From Winslowiella arboricola (lineage in GTDB: Bacteria; Pseudomonadota; Gammaproteobacteria; Enterobacterales; Enterobacteriaceae), in contig NZ_JAODIM010000041.1 of assembly GCF_025527015.1 (NCBI RefSeq), forward strand, positions 124,001-188,000: a stretch of DNA of 64,000 nucleotides. Reading direction: 5' to 3'. The notes beneath the pieces were generated by a model. The model was given only the letters and a program-made list of their open reading frames with translations. It made no database searches and was not told the origin of the DNA. The position numbers were made by a program, and so were the translations under genes. Each line of letters begins with the position of its first letter. Position 1 is the stretch's first letter. Shown piece by piece: positions 1 to 7,755 of this stretch.

Positions 1-572
1 GCCAGATCCGGCGCGTTATAGCGCCCTTCGGCAATTACACAAGCACCGGCCTGCGCAAGATCGCTGACCAGCGCAATATCGGGCTGAGCGGGTATCTTAC
101 CGCCGGTATAACCGGAAAGCGTGGTGCCAATAAAATCAATGCCCATCTGCTGCGCGGCGATGCCTTCTTCAAAACTGGCGCAATCCGCCATCGTCAGGCG
201 TTGATTGTCACGCGCGCGCTGATAAAGCGCCTGCACGCTGCACGGGCGCGCACGCCAGGTAGCATCGAAAGCGATAATATCGGCTCCCGCTGCGCTTAGC
301 TGATCGATATCGCTGAGCCACGGCGTGATGCGGACCGGGGTATCTGGCAAGTCACGTTTAATAATGCCGATAACCGGCACATCGGTAACCTGGCGTACCG
401 CGCGCAGATTGTCGATGCCTTCAATACGCAACGCGACAGCGCCTCCCTGCACTGCCGCGGCGGCCATTGCCGCCACCAGCTGCGGGCTATCCATCGGGCT
501 GCCCGGCACCGGCTGGCAGGAGACAATCAGGCCGTGATGAAGACGTTCTTTCAGCGAAGCAACAGACGACAT
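1..572 (-). CDS. nanE: N-acetylmannosamine-6-phosphate 2-epimerase, C-terminus cut by window edge
   Basis: NanE converts ManNAc-6-phosphate to GlcNAc-6-phosphate in the cytoplasm, in sialic acid and ManNAc catabolism. About 190 N-terminal residues are visible and the 3' end lies beyond the left edge. Translation from the ATG at 572 gives a NanE-like TIM-barrel start: a GLIVSCQP segment near residue 14, an ALRIEG segment near 45, PVIGIIKRD near 65, and ADIIAFDAT and MADCAS segments further on. The start is preceded by a GGAG about 9 bases upstream. It is transcribed away from nanK, with a 148-bp shared control region holding two copies of a putative RpiR-type operator. The pairing with nanK and nanT supports the assignment. 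The rest of the operon, for example nanA, is not in view. Confidence 0.88.
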   Translation of the reverse strand, partial: MSSVASLKERLHHGLIVSCQPVPGSPMDSPQLVAAMAAAAVQGGAVALRIEGIDNLRAVRQVTDVPVIGIIKRDLPDTPVRITPWLSDIDQLSAAGADIIAFDATWRARPCSVQALYQRARDNQRLTMADCASFEEGIAAQQMGIDFIGTTLSGYTGGKIPAQPDIALVSDLAQAGACVIAEGRYNAPDL

Positions 573-600
573 GGCTTTAACTCCAAAATAAAACATTAAC

Positions 601-654
601 TGAAGTTTTACTCCACAAAATCACAAACGTCCAGCTCAATGAAGCAAAACTCCT
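601..654. promoter_or_regulatory. Two putative RpiR-family operators between nanE and nanK
   Basis: Two 15-bp imperfect dyads occur here: TGAAGTTTTACTCCA at 601-615 and TGAAGCAAAACTCCT at 640-654. A further half site, TGGAGT, lies at 670-675. The same motif recurs before the transporter gene at 2578-2592 and 2722-2736. The layout TGRAGY-NNN-ACTCCA resembles the WWW-centred dyads bound by RpiR-family regulators such as HexR. I infer that the RpiR-type protein encoded at 1694-2575 binds here and controls both divergent transcripts. Binding has not been shown by the sequence alone. Confidence 0.6.
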
Positions 655-720
655 TTTAATTACTTTAAATGGAGTTTATCTTTTCTGCCACTGAGTGACT
701 CAATCAATAAGGCAGTAACC

Positions 721-1599
721 ATGGGAAAATGTCTGGCTGTGGATATTGGCGGCAGCAAAATTGCGTCGGCGCTGGTGGATAAAGAGGGGCAACTGAGCGA
801 CCGTCGGCAGATTATCACCCCTCACAGCGGCGCGGCAGCGTTTGCCAGCAGCTTACAGCAGCTGTTACGTGACTCGTTGCCCGGGGCGACGTCAATTGCG
901 GTGGCATCGACCGGCATTATCCGCCAGGGCAGGCTGGTGGCGCTGAATCCAGCCAATCTCGGCGGCATCGCCAATTTTCCGCTGGCCGCCACTATTGAGC
1001 GGGTCAGCAAACTGCCCTGCACCCTGCTGAATGACGCGCAGGCCGCTGCCTGGGCGGAATATCAGGCGCTGCAAACCTGCGACGTGGATAATATGTTGTT
1101 TATTACCGTCTCGACCGGCGTCGGCGGCGGCATTATTCTCAACCGCGCGCTACAGACCGGCAATAACGGCCTGAGTGGTCATATCGGTCATATGCTGGCG
1201 GATTTACAGGGGCCGCTCTGCGGCTGCGGACGCTATGGCTGTGTGGAGAGTATCGCTTCCGGCACCGCCATCGCCGCCGCAACCCGCCAGTGGCCAGTGC
1301 CGCTCACCGCCGCCGGGGTATTCGCGCAGGCCAGTGCACAGCATCAGCCCGCCAGCGCGATTATTGATCGTTCGGCCAGCGCCATTGCCCGGCTGATCGC
1401 CGATCTCACCATGGCGCTGGATATTCAACGGGTCGTGATCGGCGGCAGTGTCGGTCTGGCGCCCGGTTATCTGGCGCGGATCAGTGCGGCGCAGCAGCAT
1501 TTGCCAGCCATCTGCCGCACGCCGGTGCAGCCCGCTTTCCATCGCCAGGATAGCGGCTTACTTGGCGCCGCCTTATGGGCCACGCAGGGGTTTTGTTAA
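721..1599 (+). CDS. nanK: N-acetylmannosamine kinase (ROK family)
   Basis: The 292-residue protein is a ROK-family sugar kinase that would phosphorylate ManNAc to ManNAc-6-phosphate, the substrate of the neighbouring NanE. The N-terminal phosphate-binding motif DIGGSK is at residues 8-13, and the catalytic aspartate lies in LNDA (D105). GHIGHM is near 153-158, and the ROK zinc-binding cysteines are in CGCGRYGC (167-174). The length matches E. coli NanK (about 291). An AAGG lies about 7 bases before the ATG. It starts the rightward transcript nanK - RpiR regulator - nanT. A glucokinase-type ROK protein is the alternative, but the context argues for NanK. Confidence 0.88.
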   Translation: MGKCLAVDIGGSKIASALVDKEGQLSDRRQIITPHSGAAAFASSLQQLLRDSLPGATSIAVASTGIIRQGRLVALNPANLGGIANFPLAATIERVSKLPCTLLNDAQAAAWAEYQALQTCDVDNMLFITVSTGVGGGIILNRALQTGNNGLSGHIGHMLADLQGPLCGCGRYGCVESIASGTAIAAATRQWPVPLTAAGVFAQASAQHQPASAIIDRSASAIARLIADLTMALDIQRVVIGGSVGLAPGYLARISAAQQHLPAICRTPVQPAFHRQDSGLLGAALWATQGFC

Positions 1600-1693
1600 T
1601 CGCCACACCGCCGGCGGTCATTATTCTTCACCCTGCAGAATAACTGTGCGATCATGCACACCGAACTGATTTCGTGATCAATGAGGTAATGTC

Positions 1694-2575
1694 GTGACTG
1701 CACTCATCCCCCGCTGGAAGCCTGGCAAAATTCTTGACGGCTTAGGAGCGTTACAAAATAGTCTGACGCGCTCCGCACAGCGCATTGCAGCCTACACGCT
1801 GGCAAATCCGGCCAGCGTCACGCAATTTTCTATCGCGGAATTCTCAGCCCAAACCAGCACCGGTGAAGCCACGATTATCCGCTTCTGCCGCACCCTCGGT
1901 TATAAAGGGTTCCAGGACTTTAAAATCGATCTGGCGATTGAAGTGGCCACGCGTGAGAAAAGCGAAGATGGCCTGCTGGATGCCGACGTGCAGGAGAGTG
2001 ACGATGTACTGCTGATTGGCGCCAAACTGCAAACCTCGATCAACAATGTAATGTCAGAAACCCTCAATCTGATCTCGGCAAAAACCGTTGCTGACGTAGT
2101 CACCTGCTTACAACAAGCGGGCCGCATCTGCCTGTTCGGCGTTGGCTCCTCCGGTATTACCGCTGAAGATGCCAAAGCCAAGCTGATGCGCATCGGCATG
2201 CGCGTGGATGCCGCCACCAGCAACCACTTTATGTATATGCAGGCGTCGTTAATGCAGCCGGGCGATGTGGCTTTTGGTATCAGCCATTCCGGCACCTCGG
2301 AAGAGACGGTAAAAGCGCTGAAGCTGGCGAAAGAAGCCGGGGCGACGGTGGTGGCGCTGACCCATAATCTCGGTTCGCCGATTACCCTCGACGCTGACCA
2401 TGTACTGATTAACGGTAACCGTCAGGGGCGACTTCAGGGCGATTCCATCGGCACCAAAATCGCCCAGTTGCTGGTACTGGATCTGCTTTATGCCCTGCTG
2501 GTCAAAGCCGACCCGCACGCGGCACAGCTGACCAAAGACAAAACCGCTCAGGCCGTCAGTCAAAGATCAAATTAG
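1694..2575 (+). CDS. RpiR-family transcriptional regulator of the nan locus
   Basis: This 293-residue protein has the two-domain layout of the RpiR/MurR/HexR family. The N-terminal helix-turn-helix is at about residues 45-75 (ATIIRFCRTLGYKGFQDFK region). The C-terminal SIS sugar-phosphate-binding domain is at about 125-265 (FGVGSSG near 140, ISHSGTSEET near 196). The start is GTG, with GAGG about 8 bases upstream. It sits between nanK and nanT, so it most likely senses a phosphorylated amino sugar such as ManNAc-6-P or GlcNAc-6-P and represses the nan genes. E. coli instead uses a GntR-family NanR, so this is a different control solution. Repeated dyads in the flanking control regions are its probable operators. 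Ligand and mode of action are inferred. Confidence 0.85.
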   Translation: MTALIPRWKPGKILDGLGALQNSLTRSAQRIAAYTLANPASVTQFSIAEFSAQTSTGEATIIRFCRTLGYKGFQDFKIDLAIEVATREKSEDGLLDADVQESDDVLLIGAKLQTSINNVMSETLNLISAKTVADVVTCLQQAGRICLFGVGSSGITAEDAKAKLMRIGMRVDAATSNHFMYMQASLMQPGDVAFGISHSGTSEETVKALKLAKEAGATVVALTHNLGSPITLDADHVLINGNRQGRLQGDSIGTKIAQLLVLDLLYALLVKADPHAAQLTKDKTAQAVSQRSN

Positions 2576-2577
2576 TA

Positions 2578-2592
2578 TGGAGCGGAACTCCA
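2578..2592. promoter_or_regulatory. Putative RpiR-family operator just after the regulator gene
   Basis: TGGAGCGGAACTCCA is a 15-bp dyad with perfect 5-bp arms (TGGAG/CTCCA). It begins 3 bases after the stop codon of the RpiR-type regulator. It matches the motif found at 601-615, 640-654 and 2722-2736. Confidence 0.55.
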
Positions 2593-2712
2593 CAAAAAAT
2601 AAATTTATTTTTCAATAAGATATAATTATAAAAATTTTCAGCCCACGCTGTTTTATTGAAGTCATTCACACTTATGGCGAATCATGGTTGTAAAACCATT
2701 CGCTTCTTATAC

Positions 2713-2736
2713 ACTCCGTTTTGGAGTTTTACTCCC
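2713..2736. promoter_or_regulatory. Putative RpiR-family operator upstream of nanT
   Basis: TGGAGTTTTACTCCC at 2722-2736 repeats the nan-locus dyad. It overlaps an inverted arrangement, ACTCCGTTTTGGAGT, at 2713-2727, so three half sites are packed into 24 bp. The site is 49 bp before the nanT start, in an AT-rich stretch of about 190 bp likely to hold a separate nanT promoter. No convincing -35/-10 pair was chosen. Confidence 0.55.
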
Positions 2737-2784
2737 TTTTTATATTAATTTTGGGGTTTAGCTACATAACGGAGATCCTCCACC

Positions 2785-4284
2785 ATGAATACTGCTCCAT
2801 CCTCTGTCCGCTGGTATAAACAACTCAGCGGCAAACAATGGAAAGCTTTTCTCGCTGCATGGATCGGTTATGCACTGGATGGCTTCGATTTTGTGCTTAT
2901 TACCCTGGTTCTGACCGACATTAAGCAGGAGTTTGACCTCAGCCTGATTCAGGCCGCCAGTCTGATTTCCGCAGCGTTTATCTCACGCTGGTTCGGCGGC
3001 TTAATGCTTGGCGCGATGGGCGATCGCTACGGTCGTAAGCTGGCGATGATCGCCAGTATTGTCCTGTTTTCTGTCGGTACGCTGGCCTGCGGACTGGCAC
3101 CCGGCTATACCACCCTGTTCCTCGCACGCCTGTTAATTGGTATTGGTATGGCGGGTGAATACGGCGCCAGCTCGACCTATGTGATGGAGAGCTGGCCGCA
3201 GAAAATGCGCAATAAGGCCAGTGGCTTTCTGATTTCAGGATTTTCGATTGGCGCAGTGATCGCCGCTCAGGCTTACAGCCATATCGTGCCGATCTTCGGC
3301 TGGCGCATGCTGTTCTATATTGGCCTGCTGCCGATTTTGTTTGCTTTATGGCTGCGTAAAAACCTGCCGGAGGCGGAAGACTGGGAGCGTGCTCATGGCG
3401 AAAAAGCCGGTGCGCAGGCCGAAAAGCCGCATACCATGATCGATATTCTCTATCGCGGTAAACACCGGCTGCTGAATATGCTGTTAACCGTGCTGGCGGG
3501 TGCAGCGCTCTATCTCTGCTTCTCGGGTCAACTCAGCGTGACGCCACTGGTGCTGCTCGGCCTGCTATGCGCCGCCACTTTTATCTGGTTTATGGTGCAG
3601 ACCAGTGGCGATCGCTGGCCTACCGGTGTGACGCTGATGGTGATCGTGCTGTTTGCCTTTCTCTATTCGTGGCCCATTCAGTCTCTGTTGCCCACTTATC
3701 TGAAGGTCGACCTCGCATATTCGCCGCAGACCGTGGCCAATGTGCTGTTCTTTAGCGGCTTTGGCGCAGCCACCGGCTGCTGTGTTGGCGGCTTTCTTGG
3801 TGACTGGCTCGGCACGCGCAAAGCCTATGCCATCAGCCTGCTGATTTCGCAGTTTCTGATCGTGCCGCTGTTCGCCATCGGCAGCAGTAATATTATGCTG
3901 CTGGGCGCAGTGCTGTTTCTGCAACAGATGCTGGGACAGGGGATTGCCGGGCTGTTGCCCAAACTGCTGGGCGGTTACTTCGATACCGACCAGCGCGCGG
4001 CCGGTCTTGGCTTTACCTATAATGTCGGCGCGCTGGGTGGCGCACTGGCGCCAATTCTTGGCGCATCGATTGCCCAGCATATGAGTCTGGGTAGCGCGCT
4101 GGCATCATTATCATTCAGCTTAACACTGGTGGTGGTGATACTGATTGGGCTGGATATGCCATCACGTATGCAGCGCTGGCTGCGGCCGCAAGCATTAAGA
4201 ATGGTGGATGCCATCGACGGTACGCCATTAAGTGGCGCGAAAGGAAAGTCATCTGGGATAGCTGCGGAAGTCAGTGGCAAATAA
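2785..4284 (+). CDS. nanT: Sialic acid / H+ symporter of the major facilitator superfamily
   Basis: This is a 499-residue inner-membrane transporter (E. coli NanT is 496). It shows MFS features: an early [10 protein letters not shown] segment near residue 32, the loop 2-3 motif GDRYGRK near 79-85, and [15 protein letters not shown] near 124-138. There are more than twelve hydrophobic segments, with a central pair near 228-275 that fits the 14-helix NanT type. An ACGGAGATCC stretch gives a Shine-Dalgarno 9 bases before the ATG. Its place after nanK and the RpiR regulator makes N-acetylneuraminate or a related amino sugar the likely substrate. A different sugar-acid substrate cannot be excluded from sequence alone. 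Confidence 0.85.
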   Translation: MNTAPSSVRWYKQLSGKQWKAFLAAWIGYALDGFDFVLITLVLTDIKQEFDLSLIQAASLISAAFISRWFGGLMLGAMGDRYGRKLAMIASIVLFSVGTLACGLAPGYTTLFLARLLIGIGMAGEYGASSTYVMESWPQKMRNKASGFLISGFSIGAVIAAQAYSHIVPIFGWRMLFYIGLLPILFALWLRKNLPEAEDWERAHGEKAGAQAEKPHTMIDILYRGKHRLLNMLLTVLAGAALYLCFSGQLSVTPLVLLGLLCAATFIWFMVQTSGDRWPTGVTLMVIVLFAFLYSWPIQSLLPTYLKVDLAYSPQTVANVLFFSGFGAATGCCVGGFLGDWLGTRKAYAISLLISQFLIVPLFAIGSSNIMLLGAVLFLQQMLGQGIAGLLPKLLGGYFDTDQRAAGLGFTYNVGALGGALAPILGASIAQHMSLGSALASLSFSLTLVVVILIGLDMPSRMQRWLRPQALRMVDAIDGTPLSGAKGKSSGIAAEVSGK

Positions 4285-4290
4285 CCGACA

Positions 4291-4315
4291 CCGGCGCGGC
4301 GATAAACCGCGCCGG
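4291..4315. terminator. GC-rich hairpin between convergent nanT and folA
   Basis: CCGGCGCGG (4291-4299) pairs with CCGCGCCGG (4307-4315) across a 7-base loop. It lies between the convergent ends of nanT and folA and could terminate either transcript. There is no run of T on either side, so it may be only a 3'-end stabilising hairpin. Confidence 0.45.
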
Positions 4316-4327
4316 GGCTCAGAACCA

Positions 4328-4810
4328 CTAGCGGCGATCGAGGATTTCGAAGCAGAAGCTGTGTGAGTTGTTCTCGTCAGCGTCGTGGAACTCACTGAAA
4401 ACAGATTCCCACTCATCCGGTTCGTAATCCGGGAAGTGCGTGTCGCCTTCAACTTCAGCGTCAATATGGGTCAGATACAGACGGTCAGCACGGCCCAGCA
4501 TCTGTTCGTAGATACGCCCACCACCAATTACCATGATCTCTTCCGCATCGCCGGCAGCTTTAATCGCTTCTTCAATCGACGTTACCCAGGTCACATTCTC
4601 TGTGTTGCCAGGCTGGCTGCTGATCACAATATTCAGGCGATTCGGCAGCGGACGACCAATAGATTCCCAGGTCAGACGACCCATCATCACCGGTTTGTTC
4701 AGGGTAATGCGTTTGAACCAGGCGAGATCCGCGGGTAAATTCCACGGCATCGCGTTTTCCATACCAATAACGCGATCGGCTGCGAGGGCCGCGATAAGAC
4801 TAATCTTCAT
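4328..4810 (-). CDS. folA: Dihydrofolate reductase
   Basis: FolA reduces dihydrofolate to tetrahydrofolate with NADPH in the cytoplasm. The protein has 160 residues (E. coli 159) and opens [20 protein letters not shown]. The catalytic aspartate is D28 in LPADLAWFK, the NADPH loop is IGGGRIYEQ near 96-103, and the C-terminal half is almost identical to E. coli from [13 protein letters not shown] onward. The frame is open for 40 more codons upstream, but the chosen ATG gives the family-standard N-terminus. The GRLTWESIG segment has Leu where E. coli has His45. It is the last backbone gene before the nan locus. Confidence 0.96.
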   Translation of the reverse strand: MKISLIAALAADRVIGMENAMPWNLPADLAWFKRITLNKPVMMGRLTWESIGRPLPNRLNIVISSQPGNTENVTWVTSIEEAIKAAGDAEEIMVIGGGRIYEQMLGRADRLYLTHIDAEVEGDTHFPDYEPDEWESVFSEFHDADENNSHSFCFEILDRR

Positions 4811-5011
4811 ATGAAACTCAACAGGGGCTGAAATTGGCGCCATCATACGTAAAGGTGAAACTTTCGTCGATAGCGAGATGCGGGGATTTACGTAAAGGTT
4901 GTAAAGGATTTCTGCTGCTGCACCCTGCATCGCCCTGAAGAGATTGCTGTAACATCTTTTGCATCCAGCCGTGCTAAACTTACGCTTTCCATTTTGACTC
5001 AGATTATCACC

Positions 5012-5626
5012 ATGTTAGAAACCAGCTTGTTTGTTGCGGCTATCGCAACACTGGGCATGCTCTCACCCGGCCCCGATTTTTTCCTGATTATAAAAAATGC
5101 GGCGCGTTATGCGCGTGGCACGGCTCTGGTTACCTCGCTCGGCGTGATTTGCGGCGTAGCGACCCATATGACCTATTGTGTCGCCGGTCTGGCGGTGGTG
5201 ATCACTACCACGCCATGGCTGTTTATGCTGCTGAAATATGCCGGCGCCGCGTATCTGATTTATGTCGGCGTACAGGCTCTGCTGGCGCGCGGCAACAGTA
5301 AGATGGATCTCGAGAATGTGCAGCGCGCCGAGACGTCGCTGAAGAAGGCCTTTTTACAGGGCTATCTGTGTAATCTGCTGAACCCGAAAGCCACGCTGTT
5401 CTTCCTTTCGGTGTTTACCCAGGTACTGAGCATCCACTCCGGCTTCGGCGAGAAGTTATGGTATGCGGGCATTATTCTCGGCCTGTCAGTGATCTGGTGG
5501 CCAATGCTGGTGTTTTTGATTCAGAGCGCGCCGGTTCGTCGTGGCCTGGCAAAAGCGCAAAAGCTTATCGATAAACTGCTGGGCGGTATTCTGATTGGTT
5601 TAGGCATTAAAGTCGCGCTATCGTGA
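5012..5626 (+). CDS. LysE/RhtB-family amino acid exporter
   Basis: This 204-residue integral membrane protein has about six hydrophobic segments and the family signature [15 protein letters not shown] near residues 16-30. A conserved [15 protein letters not shown] stretch lies near 129-143. RhtB/LysE proteins export amino acids such as threonine, homoserine, lysine or leucine through the inner membrane; the substrate here cannot be read from sequence. The start was set at the ATG at 5012, because a TTG six codons upstream gives no better ribosome site and neither start has a clear Shine-Dalgarno. It is a single gene, divergent from folA and convergent with the pectin esterase gene. Confidence 0.85.
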   Translation: MLETSLFVAAIATLGMLSPGPDFFLIIKNAARYARGTALVTSLGVICGVATHMTYCVAGLAVVITTTPWLFMLLKYAGAAYLIYVGVQALLARGNSKMDLENVQRAETSLKKAFLQGYLCNLLNPKATLFFLSVFTQVLSIHSGFGEKLWYAGIILGLSVIWWPMLVFLIQSAPVRRGLAKAQKLIDKLLGGILIGLGIKVALS

Positions 5627-5635
5627 CCGTGTAAA

Positions 5636-5661
5636 CGCCCCCCGACTCCCCGTCGGGGGCG
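5636..5661. terminator. Probable bidirectional terminator between the exporter gene and pemB
   Basis: CCCCCGAC (5639-5646) and GTCGGGGG (5652-5659) form a strong hairpin with a 5-base loop. It sits 9 bases past the exporter stop and 6 bases past the end of the convergent pectin esterase gene. The short A and T tracts at its flanks are weak. Confidence 0.55.
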
Positions 5662-5666
5662 AAAAG

Positions 5667-6965
5667 CTATTTCATCACCACCGTCTGGTACTCCCACAAC
5701 CGATTGAAATTAATCCCATCCAGATCCCGCTGTGCGCTGATATTGCCGCTAAATGGACGAGCGGTGGTCGCCGCCGCGCTCCAGGGATTAAGCAAATCAT
5801 AACCGTTATCAATCGTGCTGTTGCGAATCACTAACTGACCGTTGGCGGTTTTACCCGGCAAATAGCCGGTCTGCCGCGCCCCCTGATCCCAGGCCCGACC
5901 CATACTGGCTTTCTGCGTTCCTGTCTTGTAGCCGCTATCCGAGGTTAACTGGCTGTTGATCACCAGAAAACCATATTTCACCCATGGCATGGTATCCGGA
6001 GCAAAGACATAGGCTTCTGCTGAACCACGGCTTGATACGGTATGGAACTGCACGCCATCAAATACCGCTGTTGCGCGGCCGAAAACGTAATCGAGATCCC
6101 CTTCTATATAGCTGTCTTTGATATAAGCACGGCTATAGTGGTCAGTGACATAGTTATTTTGCCGATCGCTGGTATTCACAAAGAAAGTGTCTTGTCGCCC
6201 AATCAAACGGACCTGTTCCAGCTGCACGCGGTCACCATCGGTACGCAGCGCCACAGCCTGATGGGTGCCGTTATCCACCGTATCCAGTAATGCATTGACT
6301 ACCGTCAGGTTTTTCAACTGGAACTCATCGCTTTGTGACCACATTACCGCCGCGCAAGTGGTGTCGATAGTTTGCTTATTTTTACTGGCGCACAGGTCAT
6401 ACATATACCACGCGGGATCGTTCGGCTGATACTGCTGAGCGGGGTTAACCCGGGCGCGATAAGCTGCTGGCGACATCATGGAGTCCAGCGCCAGCGAGAT
6501 TACCACCCGCTGCGGCGTATCGCCTGCACCAAACAGCGTGACAGGCGGCGCGTCGGCCGGGATATAGACGGTACCGGTGTAAGTGCCAGGCAGTAGTTTG
6601 ATGTAAATACGCTGATGACTTTTTTGCTGGCTAAGGGCGGCGTTAACCGCCTGCTGAACGTGAGTGTAAGTTGCGCCGTCCACACCGAGCTGCGGCCCAA
6701 CCACGAAAGCAGTGTTCACCGCCCGAGTATCTATCGGCCCAGGTCGCCAGCCATCAGCAACCGGGTGCTCATACTGTCCGCGATAAGCAAAATAGTGCTG
6801 CGGTGTAAAACGGGATGCCTCGTGCGCAGAGAGCACCGGTCGCTGCGCGGTTCCCGGCCAGGTCGGGAGAAAACGCTCCTGCGGGTTAGCGGTGCTCTGG
6901 CAGGCGGTAAGTATTAACGATACTGATACTGCGGTGGCAGTGCCGGCAAAACGCAAATATTTCAC
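5667..6965 (-). CDS. pemB: PemB-like pectin methylesterase, outer-membrane lipoprotein
   Basis: This 432-residue CE8 pectinesterase begins with a lipoprotein signal peptide: LTAC lipobox at residues 19-22, lipidated Cys22, and no Asp at +2, which fits outer-membrane sorting. The beta-helix domain carries the classical catalytic residues: GRQDTFF (D259), EGDLDYVFGRA (D292) and MGRAWDQ (Arg near 355). E. coli YbhC, also a lipoprotein of this family, lacks the DYVFG-type motif and acts as a thioesterase. The intact motif here therefore points to a PemB-type enzyme that demethylates pectin oligomers, as in Dickeya. It stands alone between opposing genes. No pectate lyase gene is visible nearby. 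Confidence 0.82.
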   Translation of the reverse strand: MKYLRFAGTATAVSVSLILTACQSTANPQERFLPTWPGTAQRPVLSAHEASRFTPQHYFAYRGQYEHPVADGWRPGPIDTRAVNTAFVVGPQLGVDGATYTHVQQAVNAALSQQKSHQRIYIKLLPGTYTGTVYIPADAPPVTLFGAGDTPQRVVISLALDSMMSPAAYRARVNPAQQYQPNDPAWYMYDLCASKNKQTIDTTCAAVMWSQSDEFQLKNLTVVNALLDTVDNGTHQAVALRTDGDRVQLEQVRLIGRQDTFFVNTSDRQNNYVTDHYSRAYIKDSYIEGDLDYVFGRATAVFDGVQFHTVSSRGSAEAYVFAPDTMPWVKYGFLVINSQLTSDSGYKTGTQKASMGRAWDQGARQTGYLPGKTANGQLVIRNSTIDNGYDLLNPWSAAATTARPFSGNISAQRDLDGINFNRLWEYQTVVMK

Positions 6966-7169
6966 TTTTCACTCCAGTCAGATCAGAAATTGAAACGGGG
7001 TTTCAATTCTATAATCTGTGCCAGTAAAAAAAGTGATGCGTGATCATAGTTTTAGCTAAGGGTTGCAGATATACAGGCGTGGGAGAGCGCTGATTAATGC
7101 TGGGTCCTGATCGCTAACGCCCCTTTGGAAGCAGGTGAGGCACGGTGAAAAAGTGGTCTGCCAACGGCG

Positions 7170-7487
7170 TTACAACCACTGAAAACCCTTTGCCATTAAT
7201 CCAGCCATTCCTAAAGCAACCGTAATGATGGTGCCAAATAACAGACGAAAGTCGGTGCGGGCTTGCCTTCTGACTTCCTTAAATTCGGCATGGACACTCT
7301 TTTTGAATTCCTGCACTTCACCTTTAAATTCGCGAATATCATGTTTGATATCGGTTATTGAGTTTTTTATATGCTCAACATTGGTTTCGAGCTTCGCCAC
7401 TCTTGTTTCCATACCCACTCTTCCATTACCGCTCCATGAAGCCAGATAGTCTTTCCTGACGTGACTAAATCCATCATTCCATGTCAT
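7170..7487 (-). CDS. Small coiled-coil protein with C-terminal membrane anchor (XhlA-like)
   Basis: This is a hypothetical protein of 105 residues from the ATG at 7487. A central stretch (METRVAKLETNVEHIKNS and onward, residues 26-80) is heptad-rich and charged, typical of a coiled coil. The last 22 residues form one transmembrane helix ending AKGFQWL. This layout resembles the XhlA/holin-accessory type of small membrane protein often found in phage lysis modules, but no phage gene is near. An internal ATG at 7412 has a better ribosome site (GGAAGAG) and would give an 80-residue protein. The frame also stays open to 7532. The function is unknown. Confidence 0.6.
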   Translation of the reverse strand: MTWNDGFSHVRKDYLASWSGNGRVGMETRVAKLETNVEHIKNSITDIKHDIREFKGEVQEFKKSVHAEFKEVRRQARTDFRLLFGTIITVALGMAGLMAKGFQWL

Positions 7488-7700
7488 ATCAGATTCAGGC
7501 CGCAATCCAACAACTGCTCTGTGTGCATCCATAGTTTAGCCATCCCTGTCGATTCAATCCCACACATCCTGGGTGCGCGTTGCTCAGCGCCAGCCGGTCA
7601 GACTTTAACCTGGCACCCTGCGCAAACAGAACAGATTTTTGTTATCCAGGGTAAATTTTAGCCTTGAATTTGCGAATGCTTTTCCTGCACCCACTGACAT

Positions 7701-7728
7701 AAAAAAACGGCTCCCTGATGGGAGCCGT
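7701..7728 (-). terminator. Intrinsic terminator of carAB
   Basis: On the minus strand ACGGCTCCC-ATCA-GGGAGCCGT is a perfect 9-bp stem followed by seven T. It lies 28 bases after the carB stop codon. Confidence 0.9.
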
Positions 7729-7755
7729 TACCGTGCTGAAACGCGTTTTTGGCTA

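Noticed and set aside
7461-7661. A 66-codon plus-strand frame between the coiled-coil gene and carB
   Set aside because: It has no ribosome site or coding character and overlaps the promoter side of the minus-strand gene.
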